Positions 24,152-33,311 of a DNA stretch of 64,000 nt are shown piece after piece. Each line of letters begins with the position of its first letter. Position 1 is the stretch's first letter. Below the pieces are notes generated by a model. It was not told where the DNA came from, did not search any database, and was given only the letters and a program-made list of their open reading frames with translations. The DNA comes from Bittarella massiliensis (ex Durand et al. 2017) (GTDB lineage Bacteria; Bacillota; Clostridia; Oscillospirales; Ruminococcaceae): positions 248,071 through 312,070 of the forward strand of contig NZ_LN908976.1 of NCBI RefSeq assembly GCF_001486165.1. Direction: 5' to 3'. The translations under genes and the position numbers were made by a program.

Positions 24152-24340
24152 ATGCCGATGACCGCCAAAGAGATGATAAAGCTTCTCACCAAAAACGGGT
24201 TTCAGGTAGTCGCCCAAAACGGGTCGCACGTTAAAATGAAAAACCCCGAGACAGGAAAGCAGACAACGGTTCCCCTCCATGCGAAAGACCTCAAAAAGGG
24301 GCTGGAACAGGCAATACTGAAACAGGCGGGGCTGAAATAA
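24152..24340 (+). CDS. hicA: HicA-type mRNA interferase toxin
   Basis: 62 residues with AGGGAGGGGAAACAA before the ATG. The double-stranded-RNA-binding-like fold is evident from TAKEMIKLLTKNGFQVV and the catalytic-His motif NGSHVKM (His26), then TTVPLHAKDLKKGLEQAILKQAGL. Full family length. Adjacent hicB (19-base gap) encodes the antitoxin. Confidence 0.9.
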   Translation: MPMTAKEMIKLLTKNGFQVVAQNGSHVKMKNPETGKQTTVPLHAKDLKKGLEQAILKQAGLK

Positions 24341-24359
24341 GCCCCAGAAGGAGGACACC

Positions 24360-24752
24360 ATGAACAAGTTATTTTACCCGGCAGTATTTCATTGGGCCGA
24401 GGAAGGGGGCTTCTGGGTCTCCTTCCCTGACCTGCCCGAATGTTTGACCCAGGGGGACGATATGACCCAGGCCTACGAGATGGCGGTCGATGCGCTGGGC
24501 CTCTGCTTGGTCTCCAAGGAGCAGAACAAAGAGCCCCTGCCCAAACCTTCAGAACCCGATAAAGTATCCGTAGAGGGCGGATTTTTAGTAGTTGTGGAGT
24601 TTGATATGCTCGCCTACAAAAAGCGCGCCAACCCCCGCGCAGTAAAAAAGACATTGACCATCCCGGGATGGCTCGACGAGGAGGCCACCGCTAAAGGAGT
24701 AAATTTTTCCCAGGTTCTTCAAGAGGCGCTCATCGAAAAACTGCGCGCATAG
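24360..24752 (+). CDS. hicB: HicB-type antitoxin
   Basis: 130 residues. The N-terminal partially degraded RNase-H-like fold (YPAVFHWAEEGGFWVSFPDLPECLTQGDD) binds HicA. The C-terminal ribbon-helix-helix region (VKKTLTIPGWLDEEA...NFSQVLQEAL) should bind the TACGTG operator and autoregulate. Start after GAAGGAGGACACC. Confidence 0.92.
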   Translation: MNKLFYPAVFHWAEEGGFWVSFPDLPECLTQGDDMTQAYEMAVDALGLCLVSKEQNKEPLPKPSEPDKVSVEGGFLVVVEFDMLAYKKRANPRAVKKTLTIPGWLDEEATAKGVNFSQVLQEALIEKLRA

Positions 24753-24758
24753 AAAAAA

Positions 24759-24790
24759 CGCCCCGGCCTGCCAAAAAGCAAGTCGGGGCG
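24759..24790 (-). terminator. Terminator of the phage late operon
   Basis: CGCCCCG/CGGGGCG stem followed on the minus strand by TTTTTT, 15 bases beyond the amidase stop; it also separates the convergent hicB gene. Confidence 0.75.
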
Positions 24791-24805
24791 CTCTCTATGT
24801 ATGGG

Positions 24806-25882
24806 CTATCTCACACAAGCCGGGCCAATCCAGCCATCGGCAATGTGATACCACCCGTCGGCGATCTCGGTGTACTCCACGGTGCAGCCGCCGGTCATTA
24901 CCCGCACGGTGCCGTACTCGGTGCCGGGACCCTGACGCACCCGCCAGTTTCCGGAGTTGACCCGCACGGTCTTGGCCTGGGTGGTTGTGCCAACAACCCC
25001 CTTGGGGCCGAGCCATCCCTCGGCAGTGTGATACCAGCCGTCCACCACCTCGGTATAGTTGACGGCGCGTCCGCCTACGGTCACCTTGACAACGCCGTAT
25101 TCCATACCAGGGCCCGCCCGCAGGTTCCAGGTGCCGCTCTTGATGGTGAGGGTCTTGCGCTCGGGCACCGGGGCAGCGGAGGCATCAGCCACGGCCTTGG
25201 GGCCAAGCCAGCCGCCGTCAATATGATACCAACCGTCGCTCATCTCGGTATAGGTGAGCACCCGGCTGCCGGTGATGACCTTGGCGGAGGGATACTCCAT
25301 GCCGGGGCCGGTGCGTACGTTCCAGGTGCCGGGGGCCACGGACAGGGTGCCCTCGGTGGGAGAGGGTGCGGGAGCCTCCTGCCCGCCGTCTAGGTAGGAT
25401 TGGACGTGGGCCAGGAAGATCTGCCAGTCGTAGGGCTCCCCGCGGCGAATGCGGTTGGGGCAATCCTTGCCCGACCAGTGGTTATGCTGGACAACCCGCT
25501 CCAGGGGGATACCGTGTCTCTGCATGAGCTCGGCGGTGAGTCGGGCGGCGTTTTCGGTGGCCTGCCGCAGGTCTCCGTCATCGTTTTCGCAGATCTCGAT
25601 TGCCAGGCTCTGCCGGTTGCCGGTGCCGTTGGCCCCGTCTCCGGCATGCCAGGTGCTCTCATCCTCTGGGATGCATTGGACAACCTGCCCCTCGTCTACT
25701 ACATAGTGCCAGCCAATGGCCTTGTTTCGCCAGCCGCCGCGCAGCAGGTTGGCGTGGGCCACAGCGTCAGCTCCGCGTCCCCGGTTGGCGGTGTTGTGAA
25801 TGGTGATGTACTTGGGGGTCAGGGTGTTCCCTGGGCGGGGGCCGCTGCCCTTGTAGGCCAACATGCCGATCAGTGTTGCCAT
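24806..25882 (-). CDS. Phage endolysin: N-acetylmuramoyl-L-alanine amidase with three SH3b domains
   Basis: 358 residues. Amidase_2 domain (residues 1-160): YITIHNTANRG with the first zinc His, GWHYVVDEGQVVQCIPEDESTWHAGD, and HNHWSGKDCPNRI with the last zinc ligand. Three SH3b cell-wall-binding repeats follow, each with R(T/A/Q)GPG-EY and DGWYH. Last gene of the late operon, directly after the holin. It degrades peptidoglycan at lysis. Confidence 0.93.
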   Translation of the reverse strand: MATLIGMLAYKGSGPRPGNTLTPKYITIHNTANRGRGADAVAHANLLRGGWRNKAIGWHYVVDEGQVVQCIPEDESTWHAGDGANGTGNRQSLAIEICENDDGDLRQATENAARLTAELMQRHGIPLERVVQHNHWSGKDCPNRIRRGEPYDWQIFLAHVQSYLDGGQEAPAPSPTEGTLSVAPGTWNVRTGPGMEYPSAKVITGSRVLTYTEMSDGWYHIDGGWLGPKAVADASAAPVPERKTLTIKSGTWNLRAGPGMEYGVVKVTVGGRAVNYTEVVDGWYHTAEGWLGPKGVVGTTTQAKTVRVNSGNWRVRQGPGTEYGTVRVMTGGCTVEYTEIADGWYHIADGWIGPACVR

Positions 25883-25883
25883 G

Positions 25884-26180
25884 CTATTTCCCCCCCTTTT
25901 TGGCCTGCTTGATGATCTGGTTGACGTACACGCTCCCACCCGCGAGGAGTATGCCCTGCACCACGGCCACAAACACCGCCATGAGTACATTTTGAGCGGT
26001 AGACAGGTCAGAGGTCGCGCAGACATAGACGGCGCAGGTGAGCACCGAAAACGCCCCCAGCACGGCCGGGATATACTTGTCCTTGAGCAGTTCGGTGCGC
26101 TTGAGGGCCGCTCCGATGATGTAGCACACCACCGCCACCGGGATGAGCTCGGGCTTGATGTAGTTGATAATCTGTTCCAT
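25884..26180 (-). CDS. Phage holin (Hol44/phage_holin_5_2-like)
   Basis: 98 residues, three hydrophobic helices (IPVAVVCYIIGAAL, IPAVLGAFSVLTCAVYVCA, VLMAVFVAVVQGILLAGG), with the TELLKDKYIP motif and a Lys-rich tail. ATG at 26180 with AAAGGA upstream. It forms the lesion that frees the endolysin. One base separates it from the amidase start. Confidence 0.85.
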   Translation of the reverse strand: MEQIINYIKPELIPVAVVCYIIGAALKRTELLKDKYIPAVLGAFSVLTCAVYVCATSDLSTAQNVLMAVFVAVVQGILLAGGSVYVNQIIKQAKKGGK

Positions 26181-26238
26181 TTCATGTTCCTTTCTCCCTC
26201 CAACAGGAGGGCAAAACAAAAGCGCCTTGGATGGGCGC

Positions 26239-26514
26239 TTACTTCATTTTTTCGAGGACTTTCAAACGCCCCTCATGGTTTTCCAGCATCTTGTCCTGCT
26301 CCTCGTTCTTCTCCCACAGCCGTTCGTGGCTTTTGTGATTTTTCTCCCGGATTTCCTCCATCTTTTTGCTCTGGCCTCCCATCTGCTCGACGAGGTGTTC
26401 CATCGTCACTGTCAAGCGAGTAATGTTGGTATTGAGCTTTAGGATAGGGGCAACGATAGCCGCCAAAAAGCCGAGCAGCGCCACCACCACCCCAAAAACG
26501 CCCCACTCGGTCAT
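26239..26514 (-). CDS. XhlA-like membrane protein of the lysis cassette
   Basis: 91 residues. One N-terminal helix (VFGVVVALLGFLAAIVAPIL), then a heptad-rich coiled coil (KKMEEIREKNHKSHERLWEKNEEQDKML). Same layout as XhlA proteins next to holins. AGGAGGATAAGG precedes the ATG. Confidence 0.65.
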   Translation of the reverse strand: MTEWGVFGVVVALLGFLAAIVAPILKLNTNITRLTVTMEHLVEQMGGQSKKMEEIREKNHKSHERLWEKNEEQDKMLENHEGRLKVLEKMK

Positions 26515-26524
26515 CCTTATCCTC

Positions 26525-26809
26525 CTAACAGTCCTCGGCATCCGCCCACTCGGGCAGCGCCTTGATTTTGGCGTACATGGTCTTGCGGAGGTTACCGTTG
26601 GCTTGGGTCTCGGTCAGTTCGGCGGTCACCGCCACAGTCGAGACCGGCGCGCCTGCGTTGGCCGCCCGGGTGTCCTCGGTGAGGTAGCTGTACAGGGTGG
26701 CGGTCACCGTCGCCCCGTTGTCTGGGTGGCAGTGCACCAGCAGCCCGTCGATGCGGTGGTAGCTGGCGGTGGTGCCGTTGTCATAGGTGATTTGTTTTGA
26801 TAATGCCAT
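26525..26809 (-). CDS. Hypothetical phage protein between baseplate and lysis genes
   Basis: 94 residues (ALSKQITYDNGTTASYHRIDG...). Beta-rich. Similar short proteins sit between tail fibre and holin in many Clostridial prophages. Possible tail-associated accessory protein; function unknown. Start after AGGAGAGAG. Confidence 0.65.
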   Translation of the reverse strand: MALSKQITYDNGTTASYHRIDGLLVHCHPDNGATVTATLYSYLTEDTRAANAGAPVSTVAVTAELTETQANGNLRKTMYAKIKALPEWADAEDC

Positions 26810-26824
26810 ATTTTTTCTCTCTCC

Positions 26825-28165
26825 TTATTTCCAGCGGCCAATGGCGTGCCACGCCGCCGCGCGAGATGCTTGATTGACCAAAAAATCGCCGTTGACATAC
26901 GACCGAAACCCCACCTTGCCTTGTGTAGCTGTTAGGGTCCCGCGCTCTACAATGCCCGCGCCCGAAACCCCGGAAACCAAAAATGCGGCGGGAGTGGTCG
27001 CGAACGCCACCGGGAAAGTCACAGTCAGATAGCCGCTGCTGTCCGACGTGCCGCTCACCTGCCCCCAGCACTCCATCGTCCCATCCGGCCACTTGATATA
27101 GGAGCCGTTGCTGGTGGTCTCTGACACCATTCCAGATGCCTGCCCCCACCCAGACATATTCCCGGTCGATAGCGCCTTGTGGCGGGTGTAGACTGCCCCT
27201 CCGGCCACATCGATATAGGTCTGTACTGCCACCACCGACGTACCCTCCACAGACATGACCCCGCTTGTTCCGGACGGACAGTTGGCCACTTTTTTCCCGT
27301 CGATTACATTCTGTCGGATGTACACTACCTGCCCGGGCGTCCAGTAGTTGTTGAGGTCATAGGTCTGGGCGGCGTCGGCGAGCTCAATTGTGGCGCTGGA
27401 CGCCATTGCCCCCGCCTGCTCCGCTGTCACCTGGTGCGGGTTGGAGGTGCTCTGCATGTGGGCGATTATGCCTGTGCTCTCGATCCCTTCTGCGGCTTCA
27501 TTGGCCCTAGTGGCGGCAGTCTGCGCGCTTTGTGCCGCCTCCTCCGCTTGGGTCTTGGCAGTGTCGGCGCCACTCGCAGCGGTATTTGCTGACCCCGCGG
27601 CAGTGGTCGCAGACTGGGCAGCTTCCAGCGCGGCCTGCTTCGCCGCGTCCACACTTGCCGCAGCATCATTTGCGGCCTGGGCGGCGGTATTGGCCCCCTC
27701 GGTCGCCTCGGCGGCCTTGGAGATGGCCTCCGCCGTGTCTGCTTTCCATTGGTCGGCGTCGGCCAAGGCGGCCACGAAAGACTGATACTCCGGCGACTTT
27801 TCAAGGTCTGGCCCGGCAGCCGCCATGGGCGAGACTAGCACCGCGAAGCGACCAGTGCCCACCACTGCGCCACCCTTAGACAAGAGCACGTCGCAGTGAG
27901 CATCCCCGGGCGACGCCAAAAAGGAGGGGATGAGCGGCACGACCACCACGTTCCCCACGATTTCCGCGTCGTGGATGTCGCTCGCCCCCGAGGCAGCCCG
28001 GTAGGTTGCCCTGGCGGTCGTCCCCTCCTCGATGGTGTAAGGCAGCCCATCCTTTTGCAGGGTGCACTCCACCACCCGGCTGTCCAGGTCCCCTTGGTGC
28101 GCCACGATCGGCGCGAAAACCTCCTCGCCGGAGAGGTTCAGCGTGATTTTATTTGTAATTTGCAA
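26825..28165 (-). CDS. BppU-type baseplate upper protein / tail fibre
   Basis: 446 residues. The N-terminus matches the BppU baseplate-attachment domain (QITNKITLNLSGEEVFAPIVAHQGDLDSR). Alanine-rich coiled coil at about 140-240, then the NPHQVTAEQAGA hinge. The C-terminal receptor-tip-like domain has NGSYIKWPDGTMECWGQ and ends WHAIGRWK. It probably trimerises and binds the host surface. Confidence 0.82.
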   Translation of the reverse strand: MQITNKITLNLSGEEVFAPIVAHQGDLDSRVVECTLQKDGLPYTIEEGTTARATYRAASGASDIHDAEIVGNVVVVPLIPSFLASPGDAHCDVLLSKGGAVVGTGRFAVLVSPMAAAGPDLEKSPEYQSFVAALADADQWKADTAEAISKAAEATEGANTAAQAANDAAASVDAAKQAALEAAQSATTAAGSANTAASGADTAKTQAEEAAQSAQTAATRANEAAEGIESTGIIAHMQSTSNPHQVTAEQAGAMASSATIELADAAQTYDLNNYWTPGQVVYIRQNVIDGKKVANCPSGTSGVMSVEGTSVVAVQTYIDVAGGAVYTRHKALSTGNMSGWGQASGMVSETTSNGSYIKWPDGTMECWGQVSGTSDSSGYLTVTFPVAFATTPAAFLVSGVSGAGIVERGTLTATQGKVGFRSYVNGDFLVNQASRAAAWHAIGRWK

Positions 28166-28177
28166 GGATTCACCTCC

Positions 28178-30085
28178 CTATATTTCTCTGCCATTGACAG
28201 TGACTTTAGGCCCATAAATGTTTACACCCGTTTCGTCAATCTCAATTCCTGACGCCCTTCCGCCACCGACTGGTGACGAGCTAATCAAAATTCGATTTCT
28301 GCGTAGTTCAAAGGAGGCCGGAGAATCATCTATGCGCATGTGGATAGCGCAAGAATGTTCTTCTGTGGGGTCTCCAAGAGCCCATCCGTACGACGAATAT
28401 AGGTGCGCACTGTATTTTTCTGTCTCGCCTCCAAAATCAATCCCAAATGACCTAGGAGCGGAGAGAAAGGCATGTTCTGCTGCCACCGAGTATCCCCCCA
28501 TTTTAATGAGTGGGACCCCTTCTGCATTGTTGAGACGAATCCCGTAGAGTTGGGATCCATCAGACCCGTTGAACCCCCCAACATCGACTTGGTAGCCGCC
28601 TGCGCCTATGAGCTTTTTCACCGCCGCGTCCCCGCTATCCAGGTCAAAATAGATAGTGCCATCCTTGGACTGGATGCGCCCGGCGATGATTTGAGAGCCG
28701 ATGATGGTGTACGCGGTTATGAACTTGCCGACGATGTGGCCGTCCATGGTGATGGCGGTGTCATAGGGGCCGTTGATGCCGTTGGAGGAGTACCCGAACC
28801 CCCCCATGTTCCACCTCCACACCTTCCGCGCGGTCGCCATGTCCTCGGTGTCCATGATGAGGATTTCCTGCGGCTTCCTAGCGTCGTCTCGCTTGATGAC
28901 CACGTGGCCGCCGTCGGTGCCGGTCAGGATGTCGGTGGCACGGTTGACCTCGGCCTCGATCAGGCTGTCCACGCCGCTGACGGTCTTCTCAATCTCGTGG
29001 ACGCTGTTCTGCACCCCGCCAATGGTATCCGCGAGGTTGCTTTTGGCGTCCCCCAGCTCGATGCTGGTGTATTTCTCCGCCAACGGGTCGTAGATGGTCT
29101 TGATGACCTTGGCGGTGGCGTCTACCCCCAGGGCCGGGAAGCGCACGGTCAGGGTGTCCCCCAGCCCAACCTTTTGCAGTGGGCGCAGGGCCTCGTTGCC
29201 CTCGGTCTGCCACAGCGGCTCAAACGCCACCTTGATGTTGACCAACGGGACCCCGATGTTGGCCGACTTGATGTAAGCCTGGGCTTTGGCCCGCAGGGCG
29301 TCCACCGTGACCGGCTCGCCCTCCGAAAAATCGCCGGTGAAATCCCGGACACCCACCCGCAGGCGGGGGAACTTGTCGGCGGTGGGGGCCTCCAGGTACT
29401 GCTCCGGAAGGATGGTGTAGACATCCGACCCGTCTACCGTCTGCTTGACATAGGGTAGCAAGGCGGTCACCATCTCCCCGATGTTTTGTTCTTGCGTCAG
29501 GTCGGCGATGTTTTTGCCGTATTCCAGCACCACTTCGGTCTGCTGTCCTCGGTGGGCGTGGAGCTTGACCTCGAAATTGTCCCACTCGTACTCCCCGCCC
29601 CACACGTCCAGGATGGAGCCCTCTTTGCCGCCCAGGCAGGCCCGGACGCTGCACGGCTCCTTGATCTCGGTGGAGTTGCTGGAGGTGATGTCCGACCAGG
29701 CCGTGAAACGGTGCGGGACGACCGCCGCCCGCAGCAGGGTGGTGAGGGCCGTCCCCGCGTTGCCGGAGGCCTGGAAGCGGATGACTGGCGTGTCCCCCAG
29801 CTCGTAGCTGATGTGCTCCAGGGAGAGGGTGACCACCTGATTGATGGGGGCCGAAATCTTGTAGACCCGGAACAGCTGGGGGTCACTGGTGTCGTTTGGT
29901 AGTAGCTTGACAATGCTGCCGTTTTCGATGTCGGCGTAGTGCCTGCCGGTGGTGGGGTACTGGATGGAGGCCTCAAAAATGCCGTTGCGCTCCTCGGTCA
30001 CCTCGCAGGACAGGCAATCCGGCAACAGCCCCAGGCCGTCGCTCTCGAAAGCGGTCTCGCCGGGGGCGAAAAGTACAGGAATCAT
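28178..30085 (-). CDS. Prophage tail endopeptidase / tail-associated protein (Tal-like)
   Basis: 635 residues. The N-terminal 370 residues follow the prophage endopeptidase-tail pattern (CLSCEVTEERNGIFEASIQYP, then AYIKSANIGVPLVNIKVAF and LGDTLTVRF). A coiled linker and a C-terminal adhesin-like part follow. The ATG at 30085 overlaps the Dit stop (ATGA). It caps the tail tip and may carry host-wall-degrading or receptor-contacting activity. Confidence 0.8.
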   Translation of the reverse strand: MIPVLFAPGETAFESDGLGLLPDCLSCEVTEERNGIFEASIQYPTTGRHYADIENGSIVKLLPNDTSDPQLFRVYKISAPINQVVTLSLEHISYELGDTPVIRFQASGNAGTALTTLLRAAVVPHRFTAWSDITSSNSTEIKEPCSVRACLGGKEGSILDVWGGEYEWDNFEVKLHAHRGQQTEVVLEYGKNIADLTQEQNIGEMVTALLPYVKQTVDGSDVYTILPEQYLEAPTADKFPRLRVGVRDFTGDFSEGEPVTVDALRAKAQAYIKSANIGVPLVNIKVAFEPLWQTEGNEALRPLQKVGLGDTLTVRFPALGVDATAKVIKTIYDPLAEKYTSIELGDAKSNLADTIGGVQNSVHEIEKTVSGVDSLIEAEVNRATDILTGTDGGHVVIKRDDARKPQEILIMDTEDMATARKVWRWNMGGFGYSSNGINGPYDTAITMDGHIVGKFITAYTIIGSQIIAGRIQSKDGTIYFDLDSGDAAVKKLIGAGGYQVDVGGFNGSDGSQLYGIRLNNAEGVPLIKMGGYSVAAEHAFLSAPRSFGIDFGGETEKYSAHLYSSYGWALGDPTEEHSCAIHMRIDDSPASFELRRNRILISSSPVGGGRASGIEIDETGVNIYGPKVTVNGREI

Positions 30086-30789
30086 AATGCGCACCACCTC
30101 GGTATCATCTCAATTTTGCTCGCCCCCGTGGCCTTGACCAGATTCCAGCCGGGGGCCAATTCGGGGTAGCTGTCGCCGGTCTTTTTGCTGTTTTGGGACA
30201 GTAGGCCTTTGTGGGTCTCCATGATCTCGCTGTCTACCTCGATGTAGCCAGAGACCCCCGAAAACTGCCACACGCGCCCCCCAACTGCCAGCCGAATATC
30301 CCCGTCACCGTACAGCTTAAAATAGGGCTTGCTTGGCCAATCTTCGGGGTTGTAGACAGTGCTCTCCAGCGGCAACTCCCGCAGCGCCCGGCCATCCTGC
30401 CGCAGCCGAAACGGCTGGCAGGAGAAAGTCAGGTTGAGCTTGCCGAACCGGCGGCCCACGGCCTCGATGTCCAGCGCTCCGCTGTACCGAGCCAGCCGGT
30501 AATATTGCCGGTCGTAGGTGTCGGCCAGCTCCCGGTAGCCGGGGGTGCCCAGCAGCCAGGATTTGATGCGCCGGGCGTAGGCAGCACGTTCTCCATCTTG
30601 GCACCGAAAAAACGCCTCATATGTGACCGTTTGTGCGCCAAACCGCCCTTTGTCAATGAGCAATTCCCCAGACCGGCCAGGTACACTGAAAACTTCAACC
30701 TCTCTCTCCGGTGCCGACAGGGTGGCCTCTTTGCTGATCCTGATTCCGTAGTCAATAGATCGACCACCACCAAAATAAAAGTAGTTCAA
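30082..30789 (-). CDS. Distal tail protein (Dit-like)
   Basis: 235 residues with TTG start overlapping the tape-measure stop (TTGA). The N-terminal tail-family domain (VEVFSVPGRSGELLIDKGRFGAQTVTYEAFF) is typical of Dit/SPP1 gp19.1-like proteins, and a galectin-like C-terminus follows. It forms the ring joining tail tube and baseplate. Confidence 0.83.
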   Translation of the reverse strand: MNYFYFGGGRSIDYGIRISKEATLSAPEREVEVFSVPGRSGELLIDKGRFGAQTVTYEAFFRCQDGERAAYARRIKSWLLGTPGYRELADTYDRQYYRLARYSGALDIEAVGRRFGKLNLTFSCQPFRLRQDGRALRELPLESTVYNPEDWPSKPYFKLYGDGDIRLAVGGRVWQFSGVSGYIEVDSEIMETHKGLLSQNSKKTGDSYPELAPGWNLVKATGASKIEMIPRWCAL

Positions 30790-33113
30790 GCAAAAACCCC
30801 CTGTCTCCTTTGTACTTCGTTTTCAATCACATCGGCCACAATTCCGGCTAGCTCTCGCACATCTTGCCCCGGAGCCCCATAGACATTTATTGTGGTTTCT
30901 CCAAAGTTCGCCACTTTTGATGTCTGGTTTGTGAGAGGTTGCACCATCGCCTTGTTCCCTATCATGGTCAATAGCTCTGGGCCCGCCTCTCCGACAACCG
31001 CTGACCCGCTGGACAAAATTCCTCCTTTCGCCAGATATGGAATTTTCGAAATTGATGGGATATTAAACCCAAACGTTTTGCCCCCAAGAAGCGGCACCCA
31101 GTCCGGCACGTCGATTTTTATCTTGTTGATTCCTCTAATCAAGGCGTTAATCCCACTAATCGCCCCGTTTAGGATTCCGATGATCCCGTTTATAGGGGCT
31201 TTCGCGATGGCAATAAGGCCGTCGAATATCCCGCCGAATATTTCTTTGACGCCCTCCCAGGCACGTTCCCAGTCGCCGGTAAACACCCCCCTGATGAAGT
31301 CTATAATGCCATCGAAAATCTGTTTGATCGCGTCCCAAATATTTTTTATATTCGCAAAAAATGCGTTTATGGCATCTCCTAGCCCTGGCCCAAATACAGT
31401 TGTCCAGTCAACCATAAACACGCCCTGCAAAAAGTCATCCACCTTTTGCAAAATCGCTTGAATTTGATCGCCAAATAGCGCGACAATAGCAATAACCGCG
31501 ATAATGGCCGCCACAATGGGGTTTGCGGCGATCAGGTTGAAAAGGCCAGAAAACGCGCCTTTTACCACCGGTATTACAGTTCCTGCGATGGTGCTAAATA
31601 CGCCAGAAAGCTGCCCCGCCACGCTGATGATCGCGCTCACGCCCGTTGACACCTTGCCCAGAATAATCAGCAGCGGCCCAATCCCGGCGACGACTGCCAG
31701 AACGGTCAACACAATTTTCTGCCCTCGTTCGTCCAGATTGGAAAACCAATCTCCAACTGCCTGCAATTTCTGCGCCAGCGTCAACAGGATCGGCCCGGCG
31801 GTCTTGGCTATGGTCTCTCCGAAATCATGGAGCGCCAGCTTCGCTGTCTGCATGGCAAGCTGGGTGTCGTCCACCTCATCCACAATCCCTCCGTATGTGC
31901 TTTCAACCGCTCCTCCAGCTGATTCCAGGGCAGCAACATATTCATCTACCTCAAACCGCCCTCCGCGTATTGCGTCCGCGAGGTCCGGCCCCGCCTTTGC
32001 CCCAAATGCGTCGATTGCGATGGAGGTTGCGTTGGCGATGTCGGGTGCCGCTTTGATCGCATCTACGGTTTTCTGGAACTCAACAGTGCTGTCTTTCCCG
32101 GCTTTCCCCCAGTTTGAAATCGCCTTTTTCATTCCCGAGAAAGCAATTTCGGTGTTTACGCCAGCCTTTTCCCACCCGGCAAATAGGGCAATGGCGTGTT
32201 CTGTGTCGATTCCCAGTGCCCTCATGGGTGCACCATACTTCGCCAGGTTTTCGGCCAGCTTGTCAATGCTGATCCCGCTTTTCTGCCCGGCAACCGTCAG
32301 CATATCGAGGACAGACCCGTATTCGTCCGCTGCGATCCCGGCGTCCCCCATGGCCCTAGTGACCAGCTGCACAGAGGTGTTGACGTCCATCCCGTTCACT
32401 TTGGCGAATTTCAGGAAATCCGCAGAAGCCGTTTTCAGCTTTTCGCCGGTGAAGTCCAGACGTGTGTTGATTTCGCCAACCGCTGCGCCGATGTCCCCAA
32501 AATCTCCGGGGACCTCTGCCGCCACCTCTCGGTATACCGCTTCAAGTTCTTTGGCCGCGGCTCCTGTCGCCCCCGTCTTTTGCACAATGGTGTCAAGCCC
32601 TTCGTCCACGTCGTCCATGGCGGCGATGGACGTGGCTCCGACAGCTGCAATCGCCCCGGTTACCGGCAGCATCTTTTTTCCGGCAGCTTCCATCTTTGAG
32701 CCGGTCGCCTGCATCGCGTCTCCTATTTGCCCAACCTTTGACACCTGCTGATTGCATTCTTTTGCGGCGCTTTCAAGGCTTTTTAGGCTCTGTTCAGTGG
32801 CGGCAATCTCTCTTTGCAGGCCATCATATTGCTGCTGTGTGACCTTCCCTTCCGCAAACTGTTGCTGTACCTGCTTCTCCGCGGTTTTTAGGGTTTCCAG
32901 TTTGGATTTCGTCTCTTCCACAGAATCCGCAAGCAGCCTCTGCTTTTGGGCAAGCAACTCCGTGTTTTTGGGATCGAGTTTCAGGAGCCTTTCCACGTCT
33001 TTTAGTTGGGTCTGGGTATTCCTGATTTCCTTATTTGTTCCGGCCAGGGCTTTGTTCAGGCCGGTTGTATCTCCCCCCAAAACGACAGTGATTCCCTTGA
33101 TTCTGTCAGCCAA
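30786..33113 (-). CDS. Tail tape-measure protein
   Basis: 775 residues. TTG at 33113 gives ADRIKGITVVLGGDTTGLNKAL, the common start of these proteins; a longer TTG start at 33131 lacks a separate ribosome site. Residues 30-130 are coiled coil. The TP901-like core (about 190-440) contains AAMDDVDEGLDTIVQKTGATG. Hydrophobic segments (VLTVLAVVAGIGPLLIILG, AAIIAVIAIVAL) and a C-terminal ARG/AKGG-type region follow. It sets tail length and takes part in DNA ejection. Confidence 0.92.
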   Translation of the reverse strand: MADRIKGITVVLGGDTTGLNKALAGTNKEIRNTQTQLKDVERLLKLDPKNTELLAQKQRLLADSVEETKSKLETLKTAEKQVQQQFAEGKVTQQQYDGLQREIAATEQSLKSLESAAKECNQQVSKVGQIGDAMQATGSKMEAAGKKMLPVTGAIAAVGATSIAAMDDVDEGLDTIVQKTGATGAAAKELEAVYREVAAEVPGDFGDIGAAVGEINTRLDFTGEKLKTASADFLKFAKVNGMDVNTSVQLVTRAMGDAGIAADEYGSVLDMLTVAGQKSGISIDKLAENLAKYGAPMRALGIDTEHAIALFAGWEKAGVNTEIAFSGMKKAISNWGKAGKDSTVEFQKTVDAIKAAPDIANATSIAIDAFGAKAGPDLADAIRGGRFEVDEYVAALESAGGAVESTYGGIVDEVDDTQLAMQTAKLALHDFGETIAKTAGPILLTLAQKLQAVGDWFSNLDERGQKIVLTVLAVVAGIGPLLIILGKVSTGVSAIISVAGQLSGVFSTIAGTVIPVVKGAFSGLFNLIAANPIVAAIIAVIAIVALFGDQIQAILQKVDDFLQGVFMVDWTTVFGPGLGDAINAFFANIKNIWDAIKQIFDGIIDFIRGVFTGDWERAWEGVKEIFGGIFDGLIAIAKAPINGIIGILNGAISGINALIRGINKIKIDVPDWVPLLGGKTFGFNIPSISKIPYLAKGGILSSGSAVVGEAGPELLTMIGNKAMVQPLTNQTSKVANFGETTINVYGAPGQDVRELAGIVADVIENEVQRRQGVFA

Positions 33114-33276
33114 TCTTCCCACCCCCCCCAAAAAAGGACTTCATGCTTCCGGGCGCTGGCTTGTAGCTGTAATTCTCCATATCGTTTGCCTTTTCGGTCA
33201 TCATGTCATAGATCATCCCGACGGACATATCGTCCAGATCATCCCCTGACAGACCCAGCTCTGCGCACCGAAGCAT
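33106..33276 (-). CDS. gpT-like extension of the tail assembly chaperone, reached by -1 frameshift
   Basis: 56 codons from an internal ATG, but more likely read as a C-terminal extension of the upstream chaperone. A -1 shift on the nine-A run at 33312-33326 (CCT AAA AAA AAA TAA) continues through PRDREPNGSIF into MLRCAELGLSGDDLDDMS. A hairpin (AGAGCC-GAAC-GGCTCT) lies 11 bases downstream of the slip. This G/G-T arrangement is conserved in siphophages. The fusion would span 33106-33692. Confidence 0.75.
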   Translation of the reverse strand: MLRCAELGLSGDDLDDMSVGMIYDMMTEKANDMENYSYKPAPGSMKSFFGGGGKIG

Positions 33277-33311
33277 AAAAATAGAGCCGTTCGGCTCTCT
33301 ATCCCTTGGGA

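Noticed and set aside
31504-32751. 415-codon open frame on the plus strand
   Set aside because: Antisense of the tape-measure gene; Ser/Ala/Pro-rich translation typical of a shadow.
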